Of a stretch of DNA of 64,000 nt, positions 10,164 to 30,238 are shown one piece after another. The first letter of the stretch is position 1. Every line of letters begins with the position of its first letter. The DNA lies in NCBI RefSeq assembly GCF_002234675.1, contig NC_019866.2, forward strand, positions 10,135,261-10,199,260. The letters run 5' to 3'. The translations under genes and the position numbers were made by a program. The notes under the pieces are model-generated. The model was not told the DNA's origin. It saw only the letters and a program-made list of their open reading frames with translations, and did not search any database. The DNA comes from Oryzias latipes (taxonomy: Eukaryota; Chordata; Actinopteri; Beloniformes; Adrianichthyidae).

Positions 10164-12763
10164 ATGAAGAGGACACCCTTGTTAGTGGCTTTTCTGATCC
10201 TAGGTGAGTACGCACGTTTTGTTAAAAATATATAAGTCTTAAAACTACAATCTCTGTCTTGGTAAGAATACTTATCCTCAGTTTTAGGAAGCGGGACCGT
10301 TGATTCGACGTGCACAACTCGCAGATGTTTGGCACAAATGCTGATCGACATGGAGATGCTATCCATGCCTCAGGATGAAAACTGTACCCTACCGATCTAC
10401 GTACCATTTATCGAGTACCAAACTCTGTCTGTTGTAAGTACCTTGGTGTCTTTTTTGTTTGAACTCTAAGAACCCATGATGACATCAGTGTAACAGAAAA
10501 ATATCAGAAATAGGTTCTGTGGTCCTCTTGGTTTGTGGTAAAATACACAAAATTTTATTTTTAAGAAGAAATGCATCTGATTTGTATAAAGTAAAGCATT
10601 TTTTGGACTTTGGAACCACACAGACTATTGTATAGTTCCACATTTAGAACCTAACTGGCTCATTACTTTCTTTCATTTGCTCTTTTTTGTGAATCTGGTT
10701 CTAATCTGGTTCCATGTTTGCAGAACACAAAGAGTCTGCGCCTAAACAGCCGTCTGAGAGCCATAGTTGTAAGTCGGAAAAAGAACTAAAAACAAACCTG
10801 AAAGAAGCTAAAAACCCATTTTAGTGACTGACACACATTTTCACTTTTTGTCTCATAGAAATGGACTGATCCTCAGCTGGCGTGGGACACTTCTGTTTAC
10901 CCGTATGATGCAGTGATGCTGCCAGTTGATAAAATCTGGACACCAGTGCTTCAAGTCAAGAACGGGTGAGTTACCAGCATGTACTCTTAGTGGTATTTTT
11001 ACATTTTGTGGACCTCTTGAATTTATGCTATTTCTTAATATGTAGAATATCGACCAACATGAAGCACGACGCCAATGATCTGCTGGTGTACAGCAATGGC
11101 ACAGTGAATCATGAAGTGCAAATTAATGCAGAGATCAACTGTGAAGTCAATCTGTTCAACTACCCCTTTGCTGGTGATGAATGTCCTGTTGCGATTGAAA
11201 CATTTTCAAGTGGAGGTAATCTTTGGTCTTGGTTGATACAAATAAACCACATTTAAAAAAAATAGCCTAATCTAAAAAATCTGCCATATTGGATTATTTG
11301 CAAAATATATCACTGATTCAGATAATCATACATTTGAATTTGATGGTTTAGCTGTTTTTGTGTTTGTTTTATTTGATCCTAAAAACTATTTTGTTATCTT
11401 AATTTTATTACCTCACCACCCAGCGTTTCTACAAAAATGTCTTCAAATTTAGCATTAAGAGCCAATCCTAACTTTTTAAATGTATAATGTACTCATTAAT
11501 GTATACAGCAAAAACTTTTTGTTTTCATGAAAATTTTATTTTATTCAGAGTGTGTCACAACCTTGATTCTGGATCAAGTCAGATCACTTGATGGATCAAC
11601 AGGAGACTGGCAGACAACTTATGCACGTCTGAAGAAACAACGTGAAGACCGCAATTTTATTGCTGTAAGTTTATCAACATGCATGAAAGCCACATGTTTG
11701 TTTGCTAAAAATAAAATGAAATAAAAAAACATTTCATCCAGCTCCAACAACTTACAGTGCAAATAGATGTAGAGTTTACGAATAACTACTTTATTTTCAT
11801 GTTGACTTTGTAATTTTCTATTTATAATCACATTTGCTGAATATCTTGAAAGTTTAATCAAAAGTGGACATAAAAATGTATGAATGAGGTTGTAGCTCAC
11901 CTTAAAAGAAAGCCATAAACTGAATGGAAAGTAGAAGAATGATCAATGTCTTTCCACTATCTTTGTCTTTTCTTCACCAGGTGGGTTTGAAAATCAACTA
12001 TTCAAGCCCATTAATGACATTATTGTTGCCCACTGTTCTCATCGTCCTGGCTGATTTTGTCAGCTTTGCCCTGCCGCTGCATGGAGGTGGACGCAACGGG
12101 TTTAAGGTCACTCTGGTGCTCAGCTTCGTCATGTTCCTCAACCTGCTCAACAGTCAGCTCCCTGGAAATGGGGACTGTAGCCCCATAATACGTGAGTCCC
12201 CTGTGAAGAATCAGACCCTTTTCTTTTCCTCATCCCTCCCCATCCAATCATCCTTGTGCGTGCCACAGGAATCCACTTTTGCATTTGCTTGGTCTTGTTG
12301 GTGCTGAGCATGCTGGTGTCCATGGTGCTGACTCGTTTGGCCCATGATGGGAGCCTCGCGTTCTTCTCCCCGTCAAAACGCCAGGCACCACAAAACACAA
12401 AAGACAATGAGAAGAAGGATGAGGAAGGTGAGCGCACCAAAAGAGTCTAAAATGTAATGAGAAGATAATCTTGGGAGTTCTGAGCTCTCTGTCGCTTCGT
12501 TCTCTGCAGAGCTGAAAGCAGACATCCATGTCGTTCTGCCCGATGGCCCAGAAGACGTTCAGATGCTCAGAAAAGTGGTGACGTTCCTTCAACGTCTTGA
12601 TGACCAGAAGAACCAGAATGAACGTAAACACGCATTTGCTGACAAACTGGACAAAATCTTCTTTTTGTTTTATGTCATTTTGGGGCTAATCTATATGTGT
12701 GTTATGCTTGGTATAATGGTAGCTTATAAATGCGAGATTGATCATTTTAATTTCTGGTACTGA
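10164..12763 (+). CDS. zacn: Cys-loop ligand-gated ion channel, ZACN / 5-HT3-like
   Basis: Nine exons join with consistent phases into 417 residues: 10164-10203, 10282-10433, 10724-10768, 10859-10965, 11046-11215, 11549-11664, 11981-12191, 12269-12427, 12510-12763. There is a signal peptide (MKRTPLLVAFLIL), then an extracellular domain with a canonical Cys-loop (C, 13 residues including FNYPF, C). Four membrane segments follow: TM1 near LLLPTVLIVLADFVSFALPL, TM2 in GFKVTLVLSFVMFLNLL, TM3 in exon 8, and TM4 at the C-terminus. A charged loop (about residues 300-370) separates TM3 and TM4. The segment IWTPVLQ lacks the usual Asp of WxPD. That and LAWDTS and TM2 resemble ZACN, the zinc- and proton-gated channel, more than 5-HT3A. 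Exon 2 has two acceptors 6 bp apart that both keep frame. The family is sure; ZACN versus another 5-HT3-like paralogue is less so. Confidence 0.8.
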
Positions 12764-12909
12764 TACAGCCAAGTTCTTGCTAACCTCTAATTTAGTATAC
12801 ACTGACGCTGACAAAGAAGATGGAACAGATAAGAAACTTAGACTCAAAGATTGTACCTCTAGAATTTCACTAGTTACATTTTCGTTGTCATTAAAAAAGA
12901 AAAATAGAA

Positions 12910-12915
12910 AATAAA
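12910..12915 (+). other. Candidate poly(A) signal of the Cys-loop channel gene
   Basis: AATAAA lies about 147 nt after the stop codon at 12761-12763. It is the first canonical signal downstream and implies a short 3' UTR. Confidence 0.5.
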
Positions 12916-14518
12916 GATGGGATTTTCGGCTAGAAGCAGTTCATATTAATGAAATCACTAAGTCAATCTTTCTCTTTAACACACACAATATTTTATGTGT
13001 CCTTTTGATGTAGTTGCATCCTTTTATATGGTTCCATTTGCTGCCAGAGCCTAATTTTGCACCAGGAGTTTTCAATCTCGTTAATTAATAGCAAAATAGC
13101 AGATGCATGGTATATCAGCTTATAAAAAGGAAAAATGTAAAAATCAAATTTGTACTTGAGGTTTTATGTACAGTTAGATCCCATTTAAGCGACACAATAA
13201 ATTAAACCCTTTTTGTTTCAACCTGAAATGTTATAAAATATAGAATACCCAAAGGCCAGAATAAGAGATAAACACATTTCTTTGTTAATTATGTCAATGC
13301 ATATTTTTAAACATTGACATTTATTACTTTATACAGCATTTACACTTATTAAAACCCTTTTGTTTTATCATGCATCTGTTTTATTATAACATATTTTATA
13401 TACTTTGAAACTTAAAAACCACTGACAAAAACAACAGTTGTGACATTTTTTTGTCGTTCTCTTACAATTTGGCTTTAATCCTTTTTTTTGTTTTGCCACA
13501 ATGACTTTACAGGTGTTTGTGCATGGATGTGTAAAGAGCTGTCGTGTTTCTTTCGTATTCTATTAATTTCAATGTGATATTTAATTGCACGTGTGTGAGA
13601 TTTTTAAAATTCTCATTGATTTTATGCATTATGGTTTTATGGTCTTGATCTTTTGTTTGCTGACTCATCGTACTTATTGTAATGTCATGCACCTGCAACT
13701 TGGGAAGGGTGCAGGTCACCGATCTGTTTTTTAAATTAGTTTTTTTTTATTCCAAAGTAGCATAGGCAAAAAATAAAAAAAACAAAAATAAATTAATGAT
13801 CCTGTTTTGTTGCCACAGCAATATGAGAAGAGTAATGACTGAAAACAAAGAACTTATAGATTCTTTATTTACTTATGAATAAAATATAGGCGCCTTCAGT
13901 GATCTGTGTGAGAGAAGGAAGGACCCCAAACCTTGATGTTTGCTTGATGCCATCTAGTGGCTAAATCTCTCCGTGCACAAAGACAAGAACACAGAGGTGA
14001 ACACAGCTGATAAGTAAATATCTGCTCAACATTATTAGTTCATTTGTGTCAGCTCTGTGAATAAAGTTGGCTAGTTTTTCAATTGTTTGGATGTAACAGC
14101 TGATTGATAGAAGAATTTTCGGCCAATCACAGATTTCTTTTCCTGTCAATATAACAAATTAAGTTCTACACTTGGCTTGGAATTATTATAACCGTCATTT
14201 AGCTTTCTGAATTGATATTTCTATTCATTTTTAATTAAGATACTGTGTTTCACTACACATAAAAACTGAAAATAGACAAGCAAACAGGACTCTCAGGCAG
14301 GTTTTTAGGAATTATATCATATCTTTGCTTGGAGTATTGATCAGAACTGATTTGACTGTTATAGTAGTGTGACAATTAACGTGTGCAGAAAAAACAGCAA
14401 AGCACCTCAGTATTCATTGAAATTATTAGCAAACTTAATGCATTTTTTAAGAGTCCAGTGAGTGTAGCCACAGAGAGAGAAGGGGAAATAATGTTGAAAC
14501 ATCTGCTTATTTACAACT
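12916..14518. other. Intergenic stretch without a gene
   Basis: AT-rich sequence between two convergent genes. Short open frames here match nothing that I recognise. The one feature of note is a CTCF-like motif near 13950. Confidence 0.6.
13947..13960 (-). promoter_or_regulatory. CTCF-like motif
   Basis: On the minus strand the 14-mer CCACTAGATGGCAT matches CCACYAGRKGGCRS at all but the last position. It lies between the convergent 3' ends of the Cys-loop channel gene and tvp23. Confidence 0.5.
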
Positions 14519-14524
14519 TTTATT
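14519..14524 (-). other. Candidate poly(A) signal of tvp23
   Basis: AATAAA on the minus strand, about 465 nt beyond the tvp23 stop codon. It is a plausible 3' end, but no transcript evidence is available. Confidence 0.35.
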
Positions 14525-14986
14525 AATTCATTTTTTCTTTAGCAACAAGGTAACTTCAGAGAAGAATCGTAAATACAGTTCTTTTATCTCTTCTTTTGTA
14601 AAATCGTGTCAAATCAAGAAATAGTCTGTTGATCTGATTAATGCACCCAAGTGACCCATTTTTTTTAGTTAAAAAAACAAAATATTCAGTAATGGCATCC
14701 ATACACTTAAAGAAAACAGTGTTTTTCTCCATAATTCACAAAAAAATACTAAACTTTTCTACCCAAAAGCCTTTTAAGACTTAGCCATAAACAGATAAAT
14801 AAATCCCCACTGACACAAAAGTCCACCTGTGAAGAAGGTAAAGCTTTTTTATTACATATTATAAAATCCCCTAGAATTCTCTGGAAATGAACCGACACCC
14901 TCTGGATATTAATGAAGTCAATATATTTGGCACATCCAGCGACGAGCTCCTCACTTTCATTTGGTGTCCCCACACTTGTTTAGCTT

Positions 14987-16950
<1,964 letters not shown>

Positions 16951-17436
16951 TTTGATGAGGACGGATGCGTTTCCTGGTGACGTGGTTGTAAACAAAAGAA
17001 TGTGCTAAGGACCCATCACTGGTCTGTTCTTAAACATGCCTGTACTAAAAACAAGTTTACCATTTACAATTTAAATACTGATTTCAAAATTATTTTAAAA
17101 ATATGCTTTTGAAAATTCAAATTGTAAACATGTATTTTCTTATTTTTTATATAGTTGATTTGCAAAAGTACCTTTATCTTGCAAATGTTTGACGTTTGTC
17201 GACATGCCCGACGCAGACGCAGTAAATAATGAACCCCAAATTTATATGCGTATATGGTTTAATAAATTTGTAATTCGAGTTTGATCAAATGATTAATATG
17301 TCCGTTTATATATTTGATATTCTACAATTCGTTCTGTAAACATAATTTTTGTTATTACAATGTATCCGTGGTTCTCTTTCGAAAGCATTCTTTCACGATA
17401 CCGTTTGCGTCCTTTGTCTGCCATTCTACAAAGTTA

Positions 17437-17450
17437 CCACAAGGTGGCAC
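17437..17450 (+). promoter_or_regulatory. CTCF-like motif
   Basis: CCACAAGGTGGCAC matches CCACYAGRKGGCRS at 13 of 14 positions. It sits between tvp23 (5' end near 16.95 kb) and the 3' end of otop2. Confidence 0.45.
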
Positions 17451-17594
17451 TACTTACCACACTTATTTATTTTTACCAGTTAGTAAGTTAAAGTTGAGTT
17501 TGAATCAGTATGTGTGGAACCATTGGATTTACAAACAATAATATAGAACATACGCTTTCTAAATCATAGATATTGCAAGAAAATAATTCAAACT

Positions 17595-17600
17595 TTTATT
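17595..17600 (-). other. Candidate poly(A) signal of otop2
   Basis: AATAAA on the minus strand, 260 nt past the otop2 stop codon at 17860-17862. It is preceded by AT-rich 3' UTR-like sequence. Confidence 0.4.
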
Positions 17601-17859
17601 TGCATTTTATTTTGAATAGACATAATTAAATTGCACAATATGAGCTATAGGTTATACAGAGTTATTGTGATTAATTCTAAAAAATAAAATTTTGAATGCT
17701 TTCATGCAATAACATACTCACACTAAAAAAATAACAAGACTATCAAAAACATAGTAACATTACCGGCTATTTCACATAAAAGATATGCTTATAAATCACT
17801 TTATACAAAACAATTGAATGTCCCTAATAGCTGCCCTGAACACATTCAAAGCTACTGTT

Positions 17860-20406
17860 TTATGAATTCAGAAACACTTCAAATAGACTGGCAACTGAGT
17901 GCATTCTGTAAAATATCCCAAAAGGAAGTCCCACGTTCACAATAGCAGCCCACATGTTAAATTTGTAGAATTCCACTTCTGTGTCATGATCGAACTGAGG
18001 GCGAGCACCAAAAGCAGGCATGATCCACAGCTGGGAAAGACAGTAAAAAAAATGTTAGTATTTCTGTTTGTTTTAAAACTAAGTTGGTCACAGCAGGAGA
18101 AATTTGACTCACAATGATGTTTCCCAGCAGCAAAAACACGCAGACCTCTCTCAACACTCGCCGTTTCCAGAGTAGTTTGTGTTTGTGCTCAGTTGCACTG
18201 CTGTAGTTTAGAGTTGCTGGGACAAGATTTGGTTTTGCAGCGCCTTCCCCCCTTTCAAAGGTGCTCGCATTTGTTTTTTCCAACCTGCTATCTTCTGCTC
18301 CTTCAAAGCAACTCTCCTCCGATTTTTCATTACTGTTATTGTCCTCTTTTCGCAGTTCCAGTACATATGGATTCTCAACTACAGTGATAGGCTCCTCCAC
18401 TTCATGGAAGGGCTCTCGATGCAGACCTTCAATGATAAAGAAGTTTTGCAAGCCCAGCTGGAACACCATCAGTACACCCCAGGCCAGGTTGAGCCTGTTC
18501 AGGTGTCCTTTGGCTCCGGTGGCAATCGTCGCAATGATGGAGAAGTAGCTGATGATGAACTGCCCCATGGAGGCCCCCACTAGCAGTCCCACATCCAGGC
18601 TGCGGGTGGGGTTTTTCTCTGACACGTGCTCCCTGTGATCCACCTTAAAGATGGCACAGCCGATCACAGTGGAAACAGACATCATGGTCACGATGACGAT
18701 ATTCATGATGAAGTGCATCATCACAGCGTGGTCATTAATATCATCATCATCAGACCTGTACGTTTTCATTTCAATCTCATACACAATGAATGTGGCCAAG
18801 CCTGCTATCACTAGAAGGATCCCCACGACAGGGCCGATGACGATGTCTTTAAGGGTGAATTTGAAGTTGTGCTTGCTGTGTTCAGACGCTACCCGCCCCA
18901 CGTTCTTCCACATGACGAAGGACATGGCAGAGGCAAAGAGGCTATACTCGATATTGAAGGGGTAGAGATAGTAATAGGCCTCCTTGAAGACTCCACATGA
19001 GGTGTGGCTGCATTTACAGGAGTCGTCTCCATAACCAGCTGCAGGATGACAAGAAAACAGCTTTGTCAGTTGTTGATTCCTCACAGACTGCAACGTTAGG
19101 GGCTTCTTCTGCTTCAATCACCTTTGCTGATGTACAAGCTTCTGGCGGATAATTTTGTGACATTGACCTCATAGTCAGGAAGAACTGTTTGGTGAAGGGA
19201 CTCCTCTGTCACTGCAGCCATCCATAAAGCTAAATTTGTGGAAAGGGTGAGCATCAGCCCACAGCTAAATACCAAAAAGAAAAAATAATCATGTTAAAAC
19301 TTCTCTGTTTTGAAAAACGACATTTAAAAGCATCTTCAAGCCATTTTTTCCCAATGCTTGGAAATTGCCTGTCATTCAAGTGGCATATGCAAAAAGCCAT
19401 TTGTTTTTTTTTTTCTTCTTGTAAATTGCATGTGGATTCTAAGAAAATGTTAATTCTAATCAGCAGTGGCTCGATTGGCGGAAGGATGTTGCTGCACCAT
19501 TATAAGTTTACCATCAATTATCTGGGTAGCGCTCAATTACTCAAGAGATAAATGAAAAAAAAAGGAGGAACACCTACCATGAAATGTTCTTTTGGAGCTG
19601 AACGCAGTCTTTCGAGTGGATCCACAAGAAGTATGTCTGCAAGTTGAATCGACAATGATGTTATTGTTCTGCAGCCGGATTAAATGAATCACTCTGGAAT
19701 TTCTTTTTTTTCTTTTTTTTTTTTTTTTTCTTTCTTAGGGGGGTCTCATTATTACCTGCACGATAACAAAGACAAGTTGTACCACCGGGAAGGCTACTTT
19801 AACAGCTGAATCACAGTGAAGGTATCCCACATAACTAGCAATCTTGAAAATGTCCATGATGATACTGAGGATCCCAAACAGCACAAGTCCTCCTAAAAAA
19901 AAAAAAAGTTTAATTTTGATAGGAAAAAAAATGAAACTATAATTTTTTTTTTTTTTTTTTAGATTAAAAATTTGTTTACCTCTGAGCCATATGGGTCCAG
20001 CGTGCTCATCCTTGTAGATGACAGCATTTTCTGTCCTGCGCATGTAGATGGTGTAGTAGATCATCCAGATGGAGGTGAGGAGGAGGAGGATGATGAGAAA
20101 AACTTGCAGATCTGAGGTGCTGATTTTAACATTATTGGAAGCACTGCCACTGACTAAAGCACATCCCAGAATGAGAATGTTCAGACAGATGAATGCAGAC
20201 AGCATCCATCCCCAGCTCCGACCCCGGTCCCGACCAACTTCAGAGGAGACGTTCAGCTCGGGTTCGCTCGCAGCTCGACCTGCAGCATTTATGTTGTTGG
20301 AGAGGTGCGCCTCCTCCATATCTCTGTCTTTGGCTGTCATCTTGCAGGGCTCGCACAGATTGCCGCTAGCCAAACATTCACATGCGTATCCGGGGTTGAA
20401 ACACAT
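17860..20406 (-). CDS. otop2: Otopetrin-2 proton channel (apparent 1-base frameshift in exon 4)
   Basis: Six coding exons on the minus strand: 19980-20406, 19756-19892, 19578-19636, 19122-19265, 18113-19038, 17860-18030. The product would be about 620 aa if the frame were continuous (human OTOP2, 562). Otopetrin signatures are present: HAGPIWLRGGLVLFGI, YYYLYPFNIEYSLFAS, MWKNVGR, KNPTRSLDVGLLVGASMGQ, NFFIIEGLHREP, and the C-terminal LWIMPAFGARPQF, GLPFGIFYRMHSVASLFEV. The first two favour OTOP2 over OTOP3. Otop2 forms plasma-membrane proton channels with twelve membrane helices per subunit. Exon 4 has one base too many: GGGG at 19258-19261 just after its acceptor, where GGG would keep GLMLTLSTNLALW in frame. 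The start is the first ATG after an in-frame stop; M23 (20338-20340) is an alternative. The 5' neighbour ush1g is also adjacent to OTOP2 in human. Confidence 0.9.
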
Positions 20407-26488
<6,082 letters not shown>

Positions 26489-26785
26489 GTGATGGGGATT
26501 TGTAGGAATTCTTCAAAGTGGATTGTGAAATAAACGTGTGTATGTTCCGGTTATACCAGGATTTTAACAATGTTATAAAGAAGAAAGTGCTAATAAATAG
26601 GAACCTTGATTTACAATACTTTAGCAAGAACTATTTGTTGGCAAGGCTTTCTTTGTGATTTTGAAATAGTTAGATGTCTCAAATTTAAAAAAAAAGTGGA
26701 ATTGCTGTTATGGTCAGAATATAATAAGATAAATTAAACTGTTATTTCATTTCATTTATATTCCATCAACAATGACTTAAACATG

Positions 26786-27381
26786 GTCTTGTGTCCAAAT
26801 CCCTTCACTACTCACTACATAGTGCACTATATAGCACATTCGCCATTTTGTAGTGCTGTCCAAATAAATCAAGAAATTTCCCTGAAGTCTCTGCAACTCA
26901 TCAGTGTGCTTTGCGACTGTAGACCACAATGCATTGCAGAACACAGTGGGTTCAGAAGTTGTCTTCGTAAAATGTTCGTATTTATTAGGTTTTTTTACTT
27001 CTTAAAATCAGTGACATCATATTTGGCGTTAAAAAAAAAGTAGTGAGCGTCCGAATAGCTTTTAAAATCTAGGGCACTAGATAGTCCTGTACTCCTTCCT
27101 TCCTCTTTCAGCTTCTCCCATCAGGGGTTGCCACAGCGAACAAGTCGCATGGTAAACTTGGCAATGTTTTACGCCGGATGCCCTTCCTGATGCAACCTTC
27201 TCAAACCGGGCTTGGGACTGGCACAGAGGTAGAGAAGGGAACAGGGAGCAGCCCGGAGTCGAACTCTGGTTACACGGACGGAAGGCGCCGCAAACCAGCA
27301 CGAGCTAAACCGGCTCCCAGATAGTCCCGTACTGTTTACACTTAATATTTGGGGAGTAGGGAGGAAATTTGGACATAGCCT
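26786..27381. mobile_element. TIR DNA element with a SINE nested inside
   Basis: The left end (gtgtccaaatcccttcacta) and the complement of the right end (tatgtccaaatttcctccct) form an imperfect inverted repeat. The inner part near the left end has actacatagtgcactatata, a motif common in fish non-autonomous DNA elements. Removing the nested SINE (27094-27318) and one copy of its duplication leaves about 355 bp. The superfamily is not certain. Confidence 0.6.
27094..27318 (-). mobile_element. tRNA-derived SINE
   Basis: On the minus strand the head reads ggtttagctcgtgctggttt (A box region) and gagttcgactccgggc (B box). The body contains ggaagggcatccggcgtaaa and ttcgctgtggcaacccctga. A 15-bp target duplication with one mismatch flanks it (agatagtcctgtact at 27079-27093, agatagtcccgtact at 27319-27333). 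It lies inside an older TIR element. Confidence 0.8.
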
Positions 27382-30059
27382 AAATCTTAAAGCTGACTTT
27401 ATCATTTAACTGCAAACTCACTGCATTGATTCAGATGCTTCTTAATTAAAATATAATGTATTTATTTACAGGGTGTTTTGGTTTTTTAGTAAATATGTTT
27501 TTAGGTGCTAACTAAAGTACCATCTATGATCAATACTAGCCAAAATTGGAAAAATGTTTGTCTTGTCCTTAAGTGATTTTAAAAGATCCGTTTTAGCCTT
27601 TAATTTTCCTCTTAAAATGTGAATTCCTTTCACATCTATAAAAGCGATTTTTGTAGGTTTTCCCAAATGCATGTGTTAAACATGTTCGTACTGGTCTACA
27701 CATTTTGTTTGTGACACGACAGGCTGGATGACAAGCGTGCATGTTTTTGTGTTTGCTCTGCAGATGACAAAAGTTGCAGTTGGGTAGCCTGCTGCGATCT
27801 CATCCACATCTCAATGGTCAGTGGAGCGTTTGGACATGCAAGCAGGAAGGACTTTTACATTTTGTACTTCTATGACAAAAAAAAAAGAACAACTAAAAAG
27901 CCCCTGTCACAACCAATATGTCAAATAAGAAAAAAATAATGGTGGCATAAATGGTTAACATGATTCTTTTTCAGTGCTTTTTTGGTTCAGGAAACTCACC
28001 GGAAATTAACTCTCCCAACTGGTTGAACGGTTGGATCCGCTGCATTGAGCAATTTCACAAACTGAAAGATAATTATCGGATGGCAGCGCTGTGCTGTGTT
28101 CTTGAATGCCTCACAGTGTAACCAACAGAGAGCTTATTGTGGGCTTCGTCTCCTGGAATATGTTTTCCCCTAAGGGGTAAATCTAGAACTTTCACGTGCC
28201 TGCATCGCCTGTGCATTGCTTAAAACAACACTATTAAAAACGTATTAAACTCAAAAAGAATAAAACTTAAATATAACTTTTAAAACTAGTTTTAATGTCT
28301 TTTATTAAAATGAATGATTAATCTTTAAAGTATGTTTACATTTAGGGGGCTGTGTTAATATGGCTCACTAATCTTAAAAGGCCAATAATATCTTGAAAAT
28401 TTATGATGTGTAAAATATATTTAAGCCACTTTCTATAGCATCAAGGTTGCACGAATGTTAGTTTAGGCCTCCTATTAGCACAATAACCAACAATATTTAC
28501 CTAAAGTGGTCTTTTTATGACGTACAACTTCTTGTTAACCATTATTATTATTTGTTTTCACAACTTTTCTTTTTCTAAAGTTTTCCTACAGTTCCCAGTA
28601 TATTTTGTTTTCTGTAAATAAACAACAAATGGATCCAAAGGTGTTTATTGCTTGTGTTGTAATGTTTTAACACAACAGCAGTTACAGCTAAAGGGTCTCC
28701 CCACACAAACGGATATTTCAATATTTATGATTTTCTTTATTTATATAGGCTACATTCTTCTTGTTTTCAGTAAGTTTCTTTCTTTTTTTCAGTCAAATGT
28801 ACTATTGGAGAAACCCCGAGATTCAACTTTTTTTGCACAGTCTGTCTTAAATAGATGATTTTATGATTTATATACACAGTGACAAAATTAAGATGGTTGC
28901 CAGTGTGCTGATTGAGCTGAAATCTAATTTGCTGTTTAGAGTCTTGTTTGAATGTCCAGACCTCTAATAAAAGACATGGAACTGCAAATGAAAATACCTA
29001 CCCATGTGTTTTTCAATAATTTCCTACATGCATAGCCTGCAGACATGTTAGCATGTGGCAACAGATGTTACCAGATGTTAATTGAGCTAAACTGATAAAA
29101 TACAGTTTCCTTTCTGTTCAATTTCTCACTGCATAGTTTTGCCTGCTGTTCTAAAGTCAGTGAGGGTGGATGGATGGTGTAGAGCAACCATAGAGGGTCA
29201 AACATGTGTTTGTTTTTTGGGTCATTGTGGCTTTAAAAAAGGAAAAATGTAGAAGAATCCTTATTGTGATAGTTATTTATCCTTTTAGATGAATTAGGGT
29301 GTAGGAGGTAAGTTAAATGAGCAGAATTTAAACACAACAGTCTGACAATACAGCCACAGAGCTGGGGGATCATGAAGCATCATGTTTTGCATGGAGCAGC
29401 AGCAAAGCACTGAAATCTTCCTGACCTGTCAGGCGTCATAAATGCCACATCAGATTCTCAAAAGCTGAATTCCAGAGTCATCGCATGGTGGATCCATGCA
29501 TGATGTTGAATGCTAAAGCTGTAAAATTCATCAGTGTCCTCTAAAAGACTACTGGCTTTCGCTGCTGTGTGTACCTAAACTCACAAAGGACTCAAAAAAA
29601 ACCTTTTTGGAGAGAGTGAAACACAATACCAAATGTTTTCCTCAGCTTTTATTGTTAGGGGGCAAAAAAAGTTTTTTTTAATCTTTTACATGGGAATAAA
29701 TATTGTTACTATTTATCAAATATATGACACCTTTGACTTATTTGGGACAATTCATTCTGTACTAACCTATTTAGTTTAAACTTTAACTCCATTAAATCTA
29801 AATTGCACAACAGTTGGTTCGTAAATGTCTTTCTAAATTGTCACTGCATATATTTTTGATGAACTCTTTCAGAATGTGTCATCATAATGATTTGCAGGAT
29901 GAGCTGCAGATGAACCAGAGATCAGTCCTAAGGTTTTATATACAGAGAAAACATAATGGCATCACAGTTATCGTGTCATTTTACCCCAACATAAAAAGCT
30001 TCTTTTTTTTTTAGAACATTTGAAAAGCACCAACCTCCCTAATAGAAGTTAAAGTCACC

Positions 30060-30238
30060 CGTGTCTTCAAACCTGGTTTTTGAAGGAACCTGCTTGTTTC
30101 CAAATGTTCAATTTTCCAAATGTGCTGCAAATGATCAAGGTCCCTATTAGTAAGACAAATCCCTGAATCCCTGAATCACCTGATCACCAGTGAGTTAGGC
30201 AGGAACAGCTGGAAAACAGGCCTTTTTGAGGACTGCTT
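30060..30238. mobile_element. Decayed hAT-like MITE remnant
   Basis: The left part (gtgtcttcaaacctggtttttg) and the inner part (cctgaatcacctgatcacca) resemble the fish MITE family present at 8459 and 43707. The terminal repeats are poorly kept, so the assignment is tentative. Confidence 0.3.

Noticed and set aside
17984-18112. Extension of otop2 exon 5 past 18113
   Set aside because: Reading through gives non-otopetrin sequence; the donor at 18111-18112 and acceptor after 18030 join NII to LWIMPAFGAR as in the family.
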